From Micromonospora sp. R77 (GTDB lineage Bacteria; Actinomycetota; Actinomycetes; Mycobacteriales; Micromonosporaceae): a stretch of 64,000 bases of DNA. The position numbers and the translations under genes were made by a program. The notes under the pieces are model-generated. The model worked only from the letters and a program-made list of their open reading frames with translations. It ran no database searches and was not told where the DNA came from. Where the stretch lies: contig NZ_JALDST010000001.1 of the NCBI RefSeq assembly GCF_022747945.1, positions 3,658,001-3,722,000 of the forward strand. The letters run 5' to 3'. Shown here piece by piece: positions 56,008 to 64,000 of the stretch. Every line of letters starts with the position of its first letter. Positions within the stretch are counted from its first letter, which is position 1.

Positions 56008-58794
56008 TCAGCCGGTGTTGCGCATGCCGGCGGCGATGCCGTTGACGGTGGTCAGCAGCGCCCGCTCCAGGGCCGTACCGTCGCTGGGGGCCCGACGGCC
56101 GCCCGGTGCGGTCGCCACCGCCCGACCGGCGGCGCCGGACTCGCGGTACTGGCGCAGCAGCGCCACCTGGAGGTGGTGCAGCGGCTCCAGGTAGGTGTCC
56201 CGGACGGCCAGGGTGCGCTGGAGCACCGGCGAGTTCTCCAGCAGGGCCGGTGAGCCGGTGATCGCCAGCACCTCCTGCTTGGTCAGCTCGTACTCCTGCT
56301 CGATCTTGTCGAAGATCGGGTGCAGCTTCTTCGGGACCAGCGTCTCCACGTAGCGGCGGGCGATGCTCAGGTCGGTCTTGGTCAGCATCATCTCGACGTT
56401 CGACAGGAACGTGCGGAAGAAGTGCCAGTTCCGGTTCATCTCGGCGAGCACGTCCTCCAGCCCGGCCGCCCGCGCGGCGGCCAACCCGGAGCCGACCCCG
56501 AACCAGCCCGGCACGATCTGCCGGGTCTGCGTCCAGCCGAACACCCACGGGATGGCCCGCAGGCCGGACAGACCGGCCCCGGTGTTCGGCCGCTTCGCCG
56601 GCCGGGAGCCGATGTTCAGCGCGCCGAGCAGCTCGGTCGGGGTGGACGCCCAGAAGTACGCCGGCAGGTCCGGGTCCTCGACCAGCGACCGGTAGCACCG
56701 GAAGGCGGAGTCGGAGACCACGTCCATCGCGGCGTCCCAGCGTTCCAGCTGCTCGGCCGGCTGCCGGGGCGCGGTGTGCAGCAGGGTCGCCTGGAGCACC
56801 GCGGCCACCGTCAGCTCCAGGTTCTCCCGGGCCAGCGCGGGCAGCGTGTACTTGTCGGAGATGACCTCGCCCTGCTCGGTCACCTTGATCGCGCCGTCCA
56901 GCGTGCCGTACGGCTGGGCCAGGATCGCGTCGTGGGTCGGGCCGCCACCCCGGCCCACCGTGCCGCCCCGACCGTGGAAGAGCCGCAGGTGTACGCCGTG
57001 CCGGGCGGCCACGTCCCGCAGCGCGCGCTGCGCCCGGTGGATGGACCACTGGCTGGTGGTGATGCCGGCCTCCTTGTTGGAGTCGGAGTAGCCCAGCATC
57101 ACCTCCTGCACGTCGCCCCGGGCCGCGACGAGCGCCCGGTAGGCCGGCAGGGAGAGCAGCTCGTCGAGGAGCTCACCGCCGGCGTTCAGCTCGGCCGGGG
57201 TCTCCAGCAGCGGCACGATGCCGATCCGGGCCCGACCGGAGTGCACGTCCAGCAGGCCGGCCTCGCGGGCCAGCACCACCGCGGCGAGCACGTCGTCGAC
57301 GCCCAGGGTCATCGAGATGATGTACGACTCGATCACCTCGGCGCCGAACCGGTCCTGCGCCTCGCGGATGGTGGCGAAGACGTCGAACGTCTTCTGCGCC
57401 GACTCGGTCAGCGGGGTGTCCAGGGTGGAGAGCGGCCGGCGGCCGGTCAGCTCGTCGGCGAGCAGCTTGGTCCGCTCCAGCCGGGTCAGCGACGGGTAGT
57501 CCGACACCTCGCCGACCGCCTCGTAGAGCTGGGCCAGCACCTCGTGGTGCTTCTCGGCGTGCTCCCGGACGTCCATCGTCGCCAGGTGCAGGCCGAACGC
57601 GGAGACCGTACGGATGGTGGAGGCGAGCCGGCCGACGGCGGTGAGCTGCCCGGAGTTGCGGGCGAGGGAGGCGCGCAGCAGCTCCAGGTCGGCGATCAGC
57701 TCGGCCGCGCCCCGGTAGTCCCGCCCCGGCGCGTGCGCGGTGCCGGTGCGCAGCCGCTCCCGGGTGTTGGCCAGCTTCGCCTTCACGCAGCGCGCCTTGA
57801 GCCGGTAGGGCTCCTCGGCGTTGACCCGGCGGAACCGGGGCGCCACCTCGGGCAGCGCGTCCAGGTCGGCGGCGAGGCTGGCGGAGAGGTCCAGCGACAC
57901 CGCGCGCAGCCGGCGGGAGACGGAGACCTCGTTGATGAGCTGGTCCATCGCCTTCTCGGTGGCGGCGATGCCGTGCTCGTGCTGGATCCGCAGCACCTCG
58001 CGGGTGACCACGGGCGTGACGAACGGGTTGCCGTCCCGGTCGCCGCCGATCCAGGTGCCGAAGGTCAGTGGGCGGGACGTCGGCGAGGTCTCCACGCCGA
58101 GGGTGCGCAGCGTGTCGGCGAGGTCGTCGAGGACCTGCGGGGCGGCCTCCGCATAGAGGTCGCGCAGGTAGTAGATGGCGTTGCGGGCCTCGTCGGTCGG
58201 GTCGGGCCGGTCCAGCCGCAGCTCGTCGGTCTGCCACATCAGGTCGAGCAGTTCGGCCAGCCGCCGGTTGGCCGGGCCCTCGTCGCTGGCGCCGTAGAGG
58301 ATCGCGTTGGCGGTCTCGGCGTCCAGCTCGTCGGCGATCGCGCGCAGCTTCGACAGGATCGAGCGGCGGGCCGCCTCGGTCGGGTGGGCGGTGAAGACCG
58401 GGCGGACCGCCAGGCGGCGGGCCGCGGCGGCGATCTCCTCGGCCGGCACCCCGCGCTCGGCGATCATCTTGGCGGCCTGGTCCAGCCAGCCCCCGTGGGT
58501 GGCCCGACGGCGACGCAGGTCGCGGGCGCGGTGCACCTGTTCGGTGATGTTGGCCAGGTGGAAGTAGGTGGAGAAGGCCCGGGCCAGCTTGGTGCCGGTG
58601 CTGACGTCGAGGCCACCGAGTCGCTGGGCGGCGGCGGGTGCGTCGGAGCGGACCTCGGCGCGGATCTCCTCGACCAGGTCGAGCAGGGGGCGGCCCTCCT
58701 GGCGGGCGAGGGTCTGCCCGAGCAGGGTGCCGAGGCGGCGGATGTCGGCCCGCAGCGCGGCGTCCGGGCCGTCGTGGTCGTGCTGGTCGGTCAC
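56008..58794 (-). CDS. ppc: Phosphoenolpyruvate carboxylase
   Basis: This 928-residue anaplerotic enzyme converts PEP and bicarbonate to oxaloacetate. The catalytic His lies in [13 protein letters not shown], the substrate site in [11 protein letters not shown] and [20 protein letters not shown], and the C-terminal regulatory end is MRNTG. GTG 58794 follows AAGGAG at the right distance; the upstream extension is not coding-like. With pckG this window carries both directions of the PEP/oxaloacetate step. Confidence 0.95.
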   Translation of the reverse strand: MTDQHDHDGPDAALRADIRRLGTLLGQTLARQEGRPLLDLVEEIRAEVRSDAPAAAQRLGGLDVSTGTKLARAFSTYFHLANITEQVHRARDLRRRRATHGGWLDQAAKMIAERGVPAEEIAAAARRLAVRPVFTAHPTEAARRSILSKLRAIADELDAETANAILYGASDEGPANRRLAELLDLMWQTDELRLDRPDPTDEARNAIYYLRDLYAEAAPQVLDDLADTLRTLGVETSPTSRPLTFGTWIGGDRDGNPFVTPVVTREVLRIQHEHGIAATEKAMDQLINEVSVSRRLRAVSLDLSASLAADLDALPEVAPRFRRVNAEEPYRLKARCVKAKLANTRERLRTGTAHAPGRDYRGAAELIADLELLRASLARNSGQLTAVGRLASTIRTVSAFGLHLATMDVREHAEKHHEVLAQLYEAVGEVSDYPSLTRLERTKLLADELTGRRPLSTLDTPLTESAQKTFDVFATIREAQDRFGAEVIESYIISMTLGVDDVLAAVVLAREAGLLDVHSGRARIGIVPLLETPAELNAGGELLDELLSLPAYRALVAARGDVQEVMLGYSDSNKEAGITTSQWSIHRAQRALRDVAARHGVHLRLFHGRGGTVGRGGGPTHDAILAQPYGTLDGAIKVTEQGEVISDKYTLPALARENLELTVAAVLQATLLHTAPRQPAEQLERWDAAMDVVSDSAFRCYRSLVEDPDLPAYFWASTPTELLGALNIGSRPAKRPNTGAGLSGLRAIPWVFGWTQTRQIVPGWFGVGSGLAAARAAGLEDVLAEMNRNWHFFRTFLSNVEMMLTKTDLSIARRYVETLVPKKLHPIFDKIEQEYELTKQEVLAITGSPALLENSPVLQRTLAVRDTYLEPLHHLQVALLRQYRESGAAGRAVATAPGGRRAPSDGTALERALLTTVNGIAAGMRNTG

Positions 58795-58919
58795 GGGTGC
58801 GCTCCTTACGTGAGTACGAAGGACAGCGCTGTCCGACTCCCTGGATCGTATCCGCGTCGGGCCGGACAGGAGCAGCCGGATTCCGTGATGATCTGCACTC
58901 TGGGACGGATCAAGTCGGC

Positions 58920-59966
58920 TCAACCGTCGGTGGACGGCGCTCCGGTGCTGGTCCGGGCGGCGCGGACGGCGCGCCGACGGGCATGGAAGATCGTGGCGGT
59001 GACCAGGCCGAGCGCGCCGAGCAGTGCCCAGATGGTCAGCCCGGACAGCGTCCAGCCCATCGACCGGCGGTCGAAGTAGACCGCCGACTTGATCAGGTCG
59101 GTGGCCAGTCCGGGGACGTTCCACCGGTGCATGCCGCGCATCCACGTCGGCAGGAACTCCGGGGCGTAGATGCCGCCGGAGCCGGGGTTGCCGAGCACCA
59201 CCAGCAGCAGGATCACCAGGCCGGTGCCGAGCAGGCCGAGCCACGCCTGTACGGCGGTGGCGACCATCGCGGCGGCGAAGACCGCCAGCGCGCCGACCGC
59301 CGCGACGGCGGGTATGTCGTGGTGCCAGACGTCGAGGATCGGGCCGACGATGGTCGCGCCGATGATGCCGAGCACCACCGAGTAGACGGCGAGCGCGGCC
59401 ACCCGCAGCCCGGCCCGGGGCAGGCTGACCGGGCTGGTGCCGGTCTTCAGGCCCAGCGCGGTGGAGGCGAGATAGCCGCCGAGCACCAGGCCGACCGCCA
59501 GATAGAACGGGACGAGGCCGCGCGGGTCGCTCCGCTCCACCGGCACCTCGTCGGTGACCTGCAGCGGCAGGTTCGCCTGCCGGGCCGCCTGGGTGAGCAC
59601 CTGGGTGACCAGCTCGGCGGCGGCCGGGGCGGAAGCGCTGGCGGTGGTGAGGCGCAACCCGTTGTCGGGGCCCGTGGTGAGCACCCCGTACACCTCGCGG
59701 GCGGTGAGGCCGTCGGCGGCGGCGCCCGGGTCGTCGTACTCGATGGGCTTGATCTTGTCGGTCTGGCCGCGCACGGCGGCCAGCACCGCCTGCGCGCGCT
59801 GGTCGCCGAGGACCACCCCGACCGGCACGTCGCGCGGCGTGGGCTGGTGCAGCGCCCCCACGTAGGCCGCGATGAACGCGGTGGCCAGGGCCAGCGTGCC
59901 GACCAGCAGCGCCGCGGTGCGCGGCAGCCAGTCGCGTACGGAAAGCTCCTGCTCCTCCTCGTCCAC
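58920..59966 (-). CDS. DUF3533/YhgE-like ABC-2 type membrane protein
   Basis: This 348-residue protein has one N-terminal helix ([21 protein letters not shown]), a 140-residue extracytoplasmic domain and five C-terminal helices (for example [35 protein letters not shown]), which fits DUF3533/phage-infection-type proteins. [17 protein letters not shown] is a common signature there. Function unknown; perhaps export. Confidence 0.8.
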   Translation of the reverse strand: MDEEEQELSVRDWLPRTAALLVGTLALATAFIAAYVGALHQPTPRDVPVGVVLGDQRAQAVLAAVRGQTDKIKPIEYDDPGAAADGLTAREVYGVLTTGPDNGLRLTTASASAPAAAELVTQVLTQAARQANLPLQVTDEVPVERSDPRGLVPFYLAVGLVLGGYLASTALGLKTGTSPVSLPRAGLRVAALAVYSVVLGIIGATIVGPILDVWHHDIPAVAAVGALAVFAAAMVATAVQAWLGLLGTGLVILLLVVLGNPGSGGIYAPEFLPTWMRGMHRWNVPGLATDLIKSAVYFDRRSMGWTLSGLTIWALLGALGLVTATIFHARRRAVRAARTSTGAPSTDG

Positions 59967-60045
59967 ACGGTCAGCCTAGGGCTGCGGTTCGCCGGGATCG
60001 GATGGTTTCGCCGTCCTGCCCGGCCGATGCTGCCAGGCTGGGTCC

Positions 60046-60453
60046 GTGGCACACGACGACCTGCCGGTCCCGGCCGAGGGCATCCTGCTCACCCACTTCG
60101 TGGTGGCCGCCGACGTGCCCCGGTCGGCGGCCTTCTACGCCGACGTCCTCGGCGGCACGGTGGTGCGGGAGGGCGAACCGTCGATGGTCCGGTTGGCGAA
60201 CAGCTGGATCATCATCAACGTCGGCGGCGGGCCCACCGAGGACAAGCCGGACGTCGTGCTGGAGACGCCGCCCGACCCGCACCGGACCAGCGCGTTCCTC
60301 AACATCCGGGTGGCCGACATCCGGGCCGTGCACGCCGAGTGGACCGCCCGCGGCGCGGTCTTCCTCACCCCGCCCCAGGACCGGGGTGCGGAGATCCGCT
60401 GCTACCTGCGCGATCCCGACGGCCACCTCATCGAGGTCGGTCAGACCGTCTGA
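60046..60453 (+). CDS. VOC/glyoxalase-fold protein
   Basis: This 135-residue protein has paired beta-alpha-beta-beta-beta units: THFVVAADVPRSAAFYADVL, then LNIRVADIRAVHAEWTARGA, ending CYLRDPDGHLIEVGQTV. The expected metal ligands His and Glu are visible (ILLTHFVV, HLIEVG). Substrate unknown. The GTG at 60046 is used. Confidence 0.85.
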   Translation: MAHDDLPVPAEGILLTHFVVAADVPRSAAFYADVLGGTVVREGEPSMVRLANSWIIINVGGGPTEDKPDVVLETPPDPHRTSAFLNIRVADIRAVHAEWTARGAVFLTPPQDRGAEIRCYLRDPDGHLIEVGQTV

Positions 60454-60486
60454 AAATCACTTGGCCGGGCCCGATAGCGTCCCGAC

Positions 60487-61527
60487 ATGGACGTGCCGCG
60501 CTATCCGCCGAAGCCCCGGCCCGGTGACCGGGTCGCCGTCGTGTCACCCTCGCGCGGGCTGCCGGCCCTCTTCCCGCACGTGCACGAGCTGGGGCTGCGC
60601 CGGCTGCGCGAGGAGTTCGACCTGGAACCGGTCGAGTATCCGACCACCCGGGTGATGGGCGCCGACCCGCGCGACCGGGCGCGGGACCTGACCGCCGCGT
60701 TCGCCGACCCGACGGTCACCGCCGTGCTCGCCACCGTGGGCGGGGACGACCTGATCACCGTCATCCCGCACCTGGACGACGCGGTGCTGCGCGCCAACCC
60801 GAAGCCGTACTTCGGCTACTCCGACAACACCAATGTCCTCAACCACCTGTACCGACTGGGTCAGGTCGCCTACCACGGCGGTTCGGTGCTGGTGCACCTC
60901 GGTCGGCCGGGGAAGCCGCACCCGCTGACCTTCGACTCGCTGCGCGCCGCCCTCTTCACCACCGGCTGGTACGAGCTGACCCCCGCCCCCGAGTGGGGCG
61001 ACCGGCCGAACCCGTGGGACCGGCCGGAGACCCTGGCGGACGAGCCGGAGATGCTGCCCGGCGAGGGCTGGCGCTGGCAGGGGCCGTCGAGGGTGGTGCA
61101 GGGCCGGACCTGGGGCGGCTGCCTGGAGATCCTGCACTGGCTGCTGGCCACCGACCGGGTGCCCTCCGCTGCGGAGCTGGCCGGCTCGGTGCTGGTCTTC
61201 GAGACCTCCAACGAGCTGCCCTCGGCCCAGGAGGTGTTCCGCATCCTGCGCAACATGGGCGAGCGCGGGCTGCTCGCCGGCTTCCCCGCGGTGCTGGTCG
61301 GCCGGGCCAAGGCGTGGGACTTCGACCGGCCGCACACCGTGCCCGAGCGGCGGACGTGGGCCGACGACCAGCGGGCGGCGGTCACCCGGGTGCTGGCCGA
61401 CTACGCGGACGACCCGGTGGTGGTCTTCGACGTCGACCTGGGCCACACCGACCCACAGCTGATCGTCCCGTACGGCGGCGAGGTCCGGGTCGACGCGGTC
61501 GAGCGGCGGATCTCGGTGCGCTACTGA
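60487..61527 (+). CDS. S66 family peptidase (LD-carboxypeptidase / MccF-like)
   Basis: This 346-residue enzyme has VAVVSPSRGLPALFPHVHEL, the nucleophile Ser in YFGYSDNTNVLNHL, the catalytic Glu in LVFETSNELPSAQEVF and His in DVDLGHTDPQ. MccF-type members cleave microcin-C-like antibiotics and give self-immunity; LD-carboxypeptidases act on peptidoglycan recycling. Sequence alone does not decide. It is 33 bases downstream of the VOC gene, so they may form an operon. Confidence 0.87.
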   Translation: MDVPRYPPKPRPGDRVAVVSPSRGLPALFPHVHELGLRRLREEFDLEPVEYPTTRVMGADPRDRARDLTAAFADPTVTAVLATVGGDDLITVIPHLDDAVLRANPKPYFGYSDNTNVLNHLYRLGQVAYHGGSVLVHLGRPGKPHPLTFDSLRAALFTTGWYELTPAPEWGDRPNPWDRPETLADEPEMLPGEGWRWQGPSRVVQGRTWGGCLEILHWLLATDRVPSAAELAGSVLVFETSNELPSAQEVFRILRNMGERGLLAGFPAVLVGRAKAWDFDRPHTVPERRTWADDQRAAVTRVLADYADDPVVVFDVDLGHTDPQLIVPYGGEVRVDAVERRISVRY

Positions 61528-61559
61528 CGGTCACCATCGACTCCGGCCGGGCGGAGGCT

Positions 61560-62474
61560 TCAGTCGATCGTGGCGAAGGCGCGGACCGGGAAGGTGCCCA
61601 TGCCGGCCACCCGGGGCGGGGCGGCGGTGAACCGGAAACCGGTCGGCGGCAGCGCGTCCAGGCCGGTCAGGTGCTCCACGATCGGGACGCCGGCGGCCAG
61701 CAGCGCGCTGTGCGCGGGCCGTTCGCCGCGCGCCGCCGGGCTCATGTCGTCGATGTTGATCGAGTCGATGCCGACCAGGGCGGCCCCCGCCTCGACCAGC
61801 CACCGGGCGCCGTCCCCGGACAGGTAAGGCGCGTCGGGGGCCGCGTACCGGTCGGTGCCGAAGTGCGCGTCCCAGCCGGTGTGCAGCAGCACCGCCCGCC
61901 CGGCGACCTCGTACGGGGCCAGCAGCAGCGGGTCCACCGCGCGGGTGCCGGCCGGCACCCGGACCAGCACCCCGGGCAGGTCGGCGAGGCGGTCCAGCGG
62001 GGTGCCGGCGAGGTCGGGCCCGTCGGCCCAGCGGTGCGCGGGAGTGTCCAGGTAGGTGCCGGTGTTGGCGATCATGTCGATCCGGGCGACGTGGAACTCG
62101 ACGCCCGGGGCGTAGTTCACCCGGGACGCCTCCCGGGTCAGCCAGTCGGTGATCCGTGGCCCGGGCCAGCCGGGCAGCGTGGTCATCCCGTCGGTGACCA
62201 GGTGACTCAACTCGACCAGCCGGCGCGGGCCGGGGACGGCGGCGGTGGCCACGCCCCGGCCGCCCTTGTGCGGTTCCTCGATGATCGTCTTGTCGGTGAT
62301 CCGCACCTCGGCCACCATGAGCAGCCCGAGGTGCCGGACCAGGAGCGCGGCCAGCTCGTCGTCGGCGATGTCCGATCCCGGGATGTCCAGCCGGAAACCC
62401 TCGGTCCGCAACCCGCCGCCGTTGGCGAAGGTGATCTCCGCGGCGAACTGCGCCCGGTACTGCTGCCCCGTCAT
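61560..62474 (-). CDS. Cyclase-family hydrolase with N-terminal extension
   Basis: This 304-residue protein has a cyclase/kynurenine-formamidase domain from about residue 85: VELSHLVTDGMTTLPGWPG, IANTGTYLDTPAHRW, and VGIDSINIDD. The usual HxGTHxDxPxH metal motif appears here as NTGTYLDTPAH, with Asn and Tyr in place of two His. The first 75 residues (AEITFANGGGLRTEGFRLDI) are a separate domain. Start ATG 62474. Substrate unknown. Confidence 0.82.
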   Translation of the reverse strand: MTGQQYRAQFAAEITFANGGGLRTEGFRLDIPGSDIADDELAALLVRHLGLLMVAEVRITDKTIIEEPHKGGRGVATAAVPGPRRLVELSHLVTDGMTTLPGWPGPRITDWLTREASRVNYAPGVEFHVARIDMIANTGTYLDTPAHRWADGPDLAGTPLDRLADLPGVLVRVPAGTRAVDPLLLAPYEVAGRAVLLHTGWDAHFGTDRYAAPDAPYLSGDGARWLVEAGAALVGIDSINIDDMSPAARGERPAHSALLAAGVPIVEHLTGLDALPPTGFRFTAAPPRVAGMGTFPVRAFATID

Positions 62475-62546
62475 GGCTCCAGCGCACCACGCCCGCCGTA
62501 CCCGGTCAAGATCCGCCCGCGCGGACCGGCGGCCCGGGGAAAGAGT

Positions 62547-62580
62547 GAAGGTGCCGTGCAGGGGGCTGCACGGCACCTTC
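62547..62580 (-). terminator. 14-bp hairpin downstream of the AraC gene
   Basis: GAAGGTGCCGTGCA (62547-62560) and TGCACGGCACCTTC (62567-62580) are perfect complements around GGGGGC. Further stems follow in the gap: CGGTCGCC/GGCGACCG near 62583-62606 and a G6/C7 stem near 62618-62636. They lie on the 3' side of the AraC gene and just upstream of the cyclase gene. Confidence 0.6.
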
Positions 62581-62757
62581 GCCGGTCGCCACGAGGTGGG
62601 CGACCGGGGGGCCCGGCAGGGGGGTGTCGGACCCCCCCGAAAAGGTCCGCGTGCCCCCGTCCGGCCGCCTTCCCGGGCGGCCCGTTCCGGGCTGACGCGA
62701 TCAATCTTCGCCTTCGGGTGCGGCCGTGCTCTTGTAAAAATGTGCGCGGATCCGGGG

Positions 62758-63666
62758 TCAGTCGGCGGTCGGCTGCTTCGGGATGAGCAGCTTGCGCAGC
62801 CGGGCCGGCGGATGGCCGACCTGGTCCCGGACCACCCGGGTCAGGTGCGCCTGGTCGGTGAAGCCGTAGTCGCTGGCCAGCCGGCCCAGCGGCGGCCCGT
62901 CCGGCTCGGCGAGGTTGTCCAGCACCGCCCGGACCCGCAGCCGGTTCCGGTAGGCGGTGAGGCTGCTGCCGGTGACCCGCTGGAAGACCCGGCTGAGGTG
63001 GTGCGGCGAGGCGCCCACCTCCCGGGCCACCTCGGCGAGGCCCAGGGTGAAGTCGGAGGTGGCCAGCACCTCGCGGGCCCGGTCGGCGAGGCGCCGGTGC
63101 GCGGCCATCGTCGCCGGTCGCCGCCGTACCGCCCGGTCGATCTCGGTACCGGCGTCGTCCCCGGCCAGGGCACTGTGCTGGAGCAGCCGGCCGAGGAACC
63201 GGTGCAGCCGCTCGGCCATCTCGAACCGGTCCAGCCCGCGCATGCACTCCGCCACCAGCAACCGGTGCGCCAGGTCCAGCGAGGCGTCCGAGTGGCCGTT
63301 CCAGCCGGACCGGTCGAGCCAGCCGGCCCCGTCCGGCCGGTCCGCCAGCACCTCCCGGTCGATCTCCAGGCAGGTGTACGAGTCGCCGCAGCCGTACGGA
63401 TGGGCCGCCGCCTGCTCGTCACCGGGCCGGGTGATCAGCACCGAGGTGGGGTCGATGACCGTCGTCCGCCCGTTGAGCCGGTGGTGGTACGCGCCGGAGC
63501 GGCCCAGGACGATCTTGTAACGGCCGTCGTCGACGGTTTCCGTCCAGCCGTGGTTCTCGACGATGCACCGGACCTGGTAGACCAGCATCCCGTCCGGGTG
63601 GCCGAGCACCCGCCACCGGGCCGGCGTGGTCCTGCGGCGCGGATCGCTCCCGGTTCCCTCAGGCAT
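62758..63666 (-). CDS. AraC family transcriptional regulator
   Basis: This 302-residue regulator has an N-terminal cupin-like ligand domain (RYKIVLGRSGAYHHRLNGRT) and C-terminal tandem HTH: LAEVAREVGASPHHLSRVFQ and the second RLASDYGFTDQAHLTRVVRD. The effector is unknown. It could control the cyclase gene downstream (283 bases away), but hairpins in between argue against one transcript. Confidence 0.87.
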   Translation of the reverse strand: MPEGTGSDPRRRTTPARWRVLGHPDGMLVYQVRCIVENHGWTETVDDGRYKIVLGRSGAYHHRLNGRTTVIDPTSVLITRPGDEQAAAHPYGCGDSYTCLEIDREVLADRPDGAGWLDRSGWNGHSDASLDLAHRLLVAECMRGLDRFEMAERLHRFLGRLLQHSALAGDDAGTEIDRAVRRRPATMAAHRRLADRAREVLATSDFTLGLAEVAREVGASPHHLSRVFQRVTGSSLTAYRNRLRVRAVLDNLAEPDGPPLGRLASDYGFTDQAHLTRVVRDQVGHPPARLRKLLIPKQPTAD

Positions 63667-63804
63667 TCGTTCCCCCCAGGTGTTCCGCCGACCGTCGTGG
63701 CGGCCGATCGTCCCCCGGAAGAGATAGTGTCGAATCCGCAGACCCCCCGTCCAGACCGGGCGCGGGGTGATCGTCGTGTGCCATCCGCGGGAAGTGAAGA
63801 ACGC

Positions 63805-64000
63805 ATGCTCACCGGACTGTTCACCGCCGCCCTGGCCGATCCCGGGCTGGCCCGGGCCCGCGACCTGGCACGCTCCGGTGCCGCCCAGGTCGACGGCCTG
63901 GACCTGACCGCCCCGGCGGCGCTGCGCCCCTTCGCGGTCGCCGCCGTCGCGGTCGACGAGGCCGGGGGCGGCGCCGGGCGACCGGTGCTCGCGGTCACCG
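63805..64000 (+). CDS. mfd: Transcription-repair coupling factor, N-terminus (partial)
   Basis: Only 65 codons are seen: MLTGLFTAALADPGLARARD, then DGLDLTAPAALRPFAVAAV and GAGRPVLAVT. This matches the start of actinobacterial Mfd, an ATP-dependent translocase that removes stalled RNA polymerase at lesions and recruits UvrA. The rest lies beyond the right edge. GAAG upstream of the ATG is the only ribosome-site-like feature. Confidence 0.75.
   Translation, partial: MLTGLFTAALADPGLARARDLARSGAAQVDGLDLTAPAALRPFAVAAVAVDEAGGGAGRPVLAVT

Noticed and set aside
56320..59079. A 919-codon plus-strand open frame opposite ppc
   Set aside because: Same shadow effect in high-GC DNA; ppc on the other strand has full catalytic motifs.

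Overview
The window is high-GC actinobacterial chromosome. GTG starts, GTGA/ATGA stop-start overlaps, AAGGAGG-type ribosome sites, a GTP-dependent PEP carboxykinase, actinobacterial acyl-CoA carboxylase subunits and orphan type VII-secretion-like proteins all point to Micromonosporaceae, probably Micromonospora or a close relative (inference from gene content and repeats; no tree was run). Nothing looks like a prophage, insertion sequence, CRISPR array or tRNA/rRNA locus.

Layout. 1-3505: MarR-controlled drug export (an ABC exporter cut by the window edge, two MarR regulators, a 14-helix MFS pump with a clear operator). 3565-6639: guaB1 (GMP reductase type) and a divergent LysE/ArgO exporter with its LysR regulator. 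6754-25743: a stretched acyl-CoA carboxylase locus. In Mycobacterium tuberculosis the order birA / accD5-accE5-maf-...-accA3 is compact (recalled, not searched). Here the same order survives but is spread over about 18 kb by three blocks: a PadR/DrrAB/MFS transport block, a type VII-like mini-operon (small helical protein, AWPPE/Pro-rich protein, mycosin protease) lodged inside the accE-maf operon, and a kinase/lysozyme/M50 protease/ECF sigma block. 25823-35119: PH-domain protein, two GtrA proteins, pckG, a geranylgeranyl-reductase-like flavoprotein, a cis-prenyltransferase, otsB and an XRE regulator. 35383-36229: a small three-cistron unit with a 32-codon bridging ORF. 36575-49610: a second conserved backbone (phoH2, glpX, DUF4245, xseB, xseA, ispH) interleaved with a secreted transglycosylase-like protein, rhomboid protease, ferredoxin reductase, TetR/epimerase pair and a DMT transporter. 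50374-64000: a large subtilisin, rmuC, ppc, a DUF3533-like membrane protein, VOC and S66/MccF-like proteins, a cyclase, an AraC regulator and the 5' end of mfd.

The central metabolism genes cluster on the PEP/pyruvate node (pckG, ppc, glpX) and on malonyl/methylmalonyl-CoA supply (accA, accD, accE, birA).

Most striking non-coding features: (A) six copies of a roughly 56-bp G/C-rich element whose AAGGAGG end always touches or supplies a stop codon, whose loop arms covary between copies, and which sits at five convergent junctions and one co-directional one; (B) four long inverted repeats built around TGATCA; (C) a 13-bp inverted repeat after phoH and a stack of three hairpins before it. Three genes (a Ser/Thr kinase, the partner of an ECF sigma factor, a geranylgeranyl-reductase-like flavoprotein) read well only if a one-base frameshift is assumed. 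Each shift maps to a C-run or a GCG run, so sequencing error is as likely as real decay.
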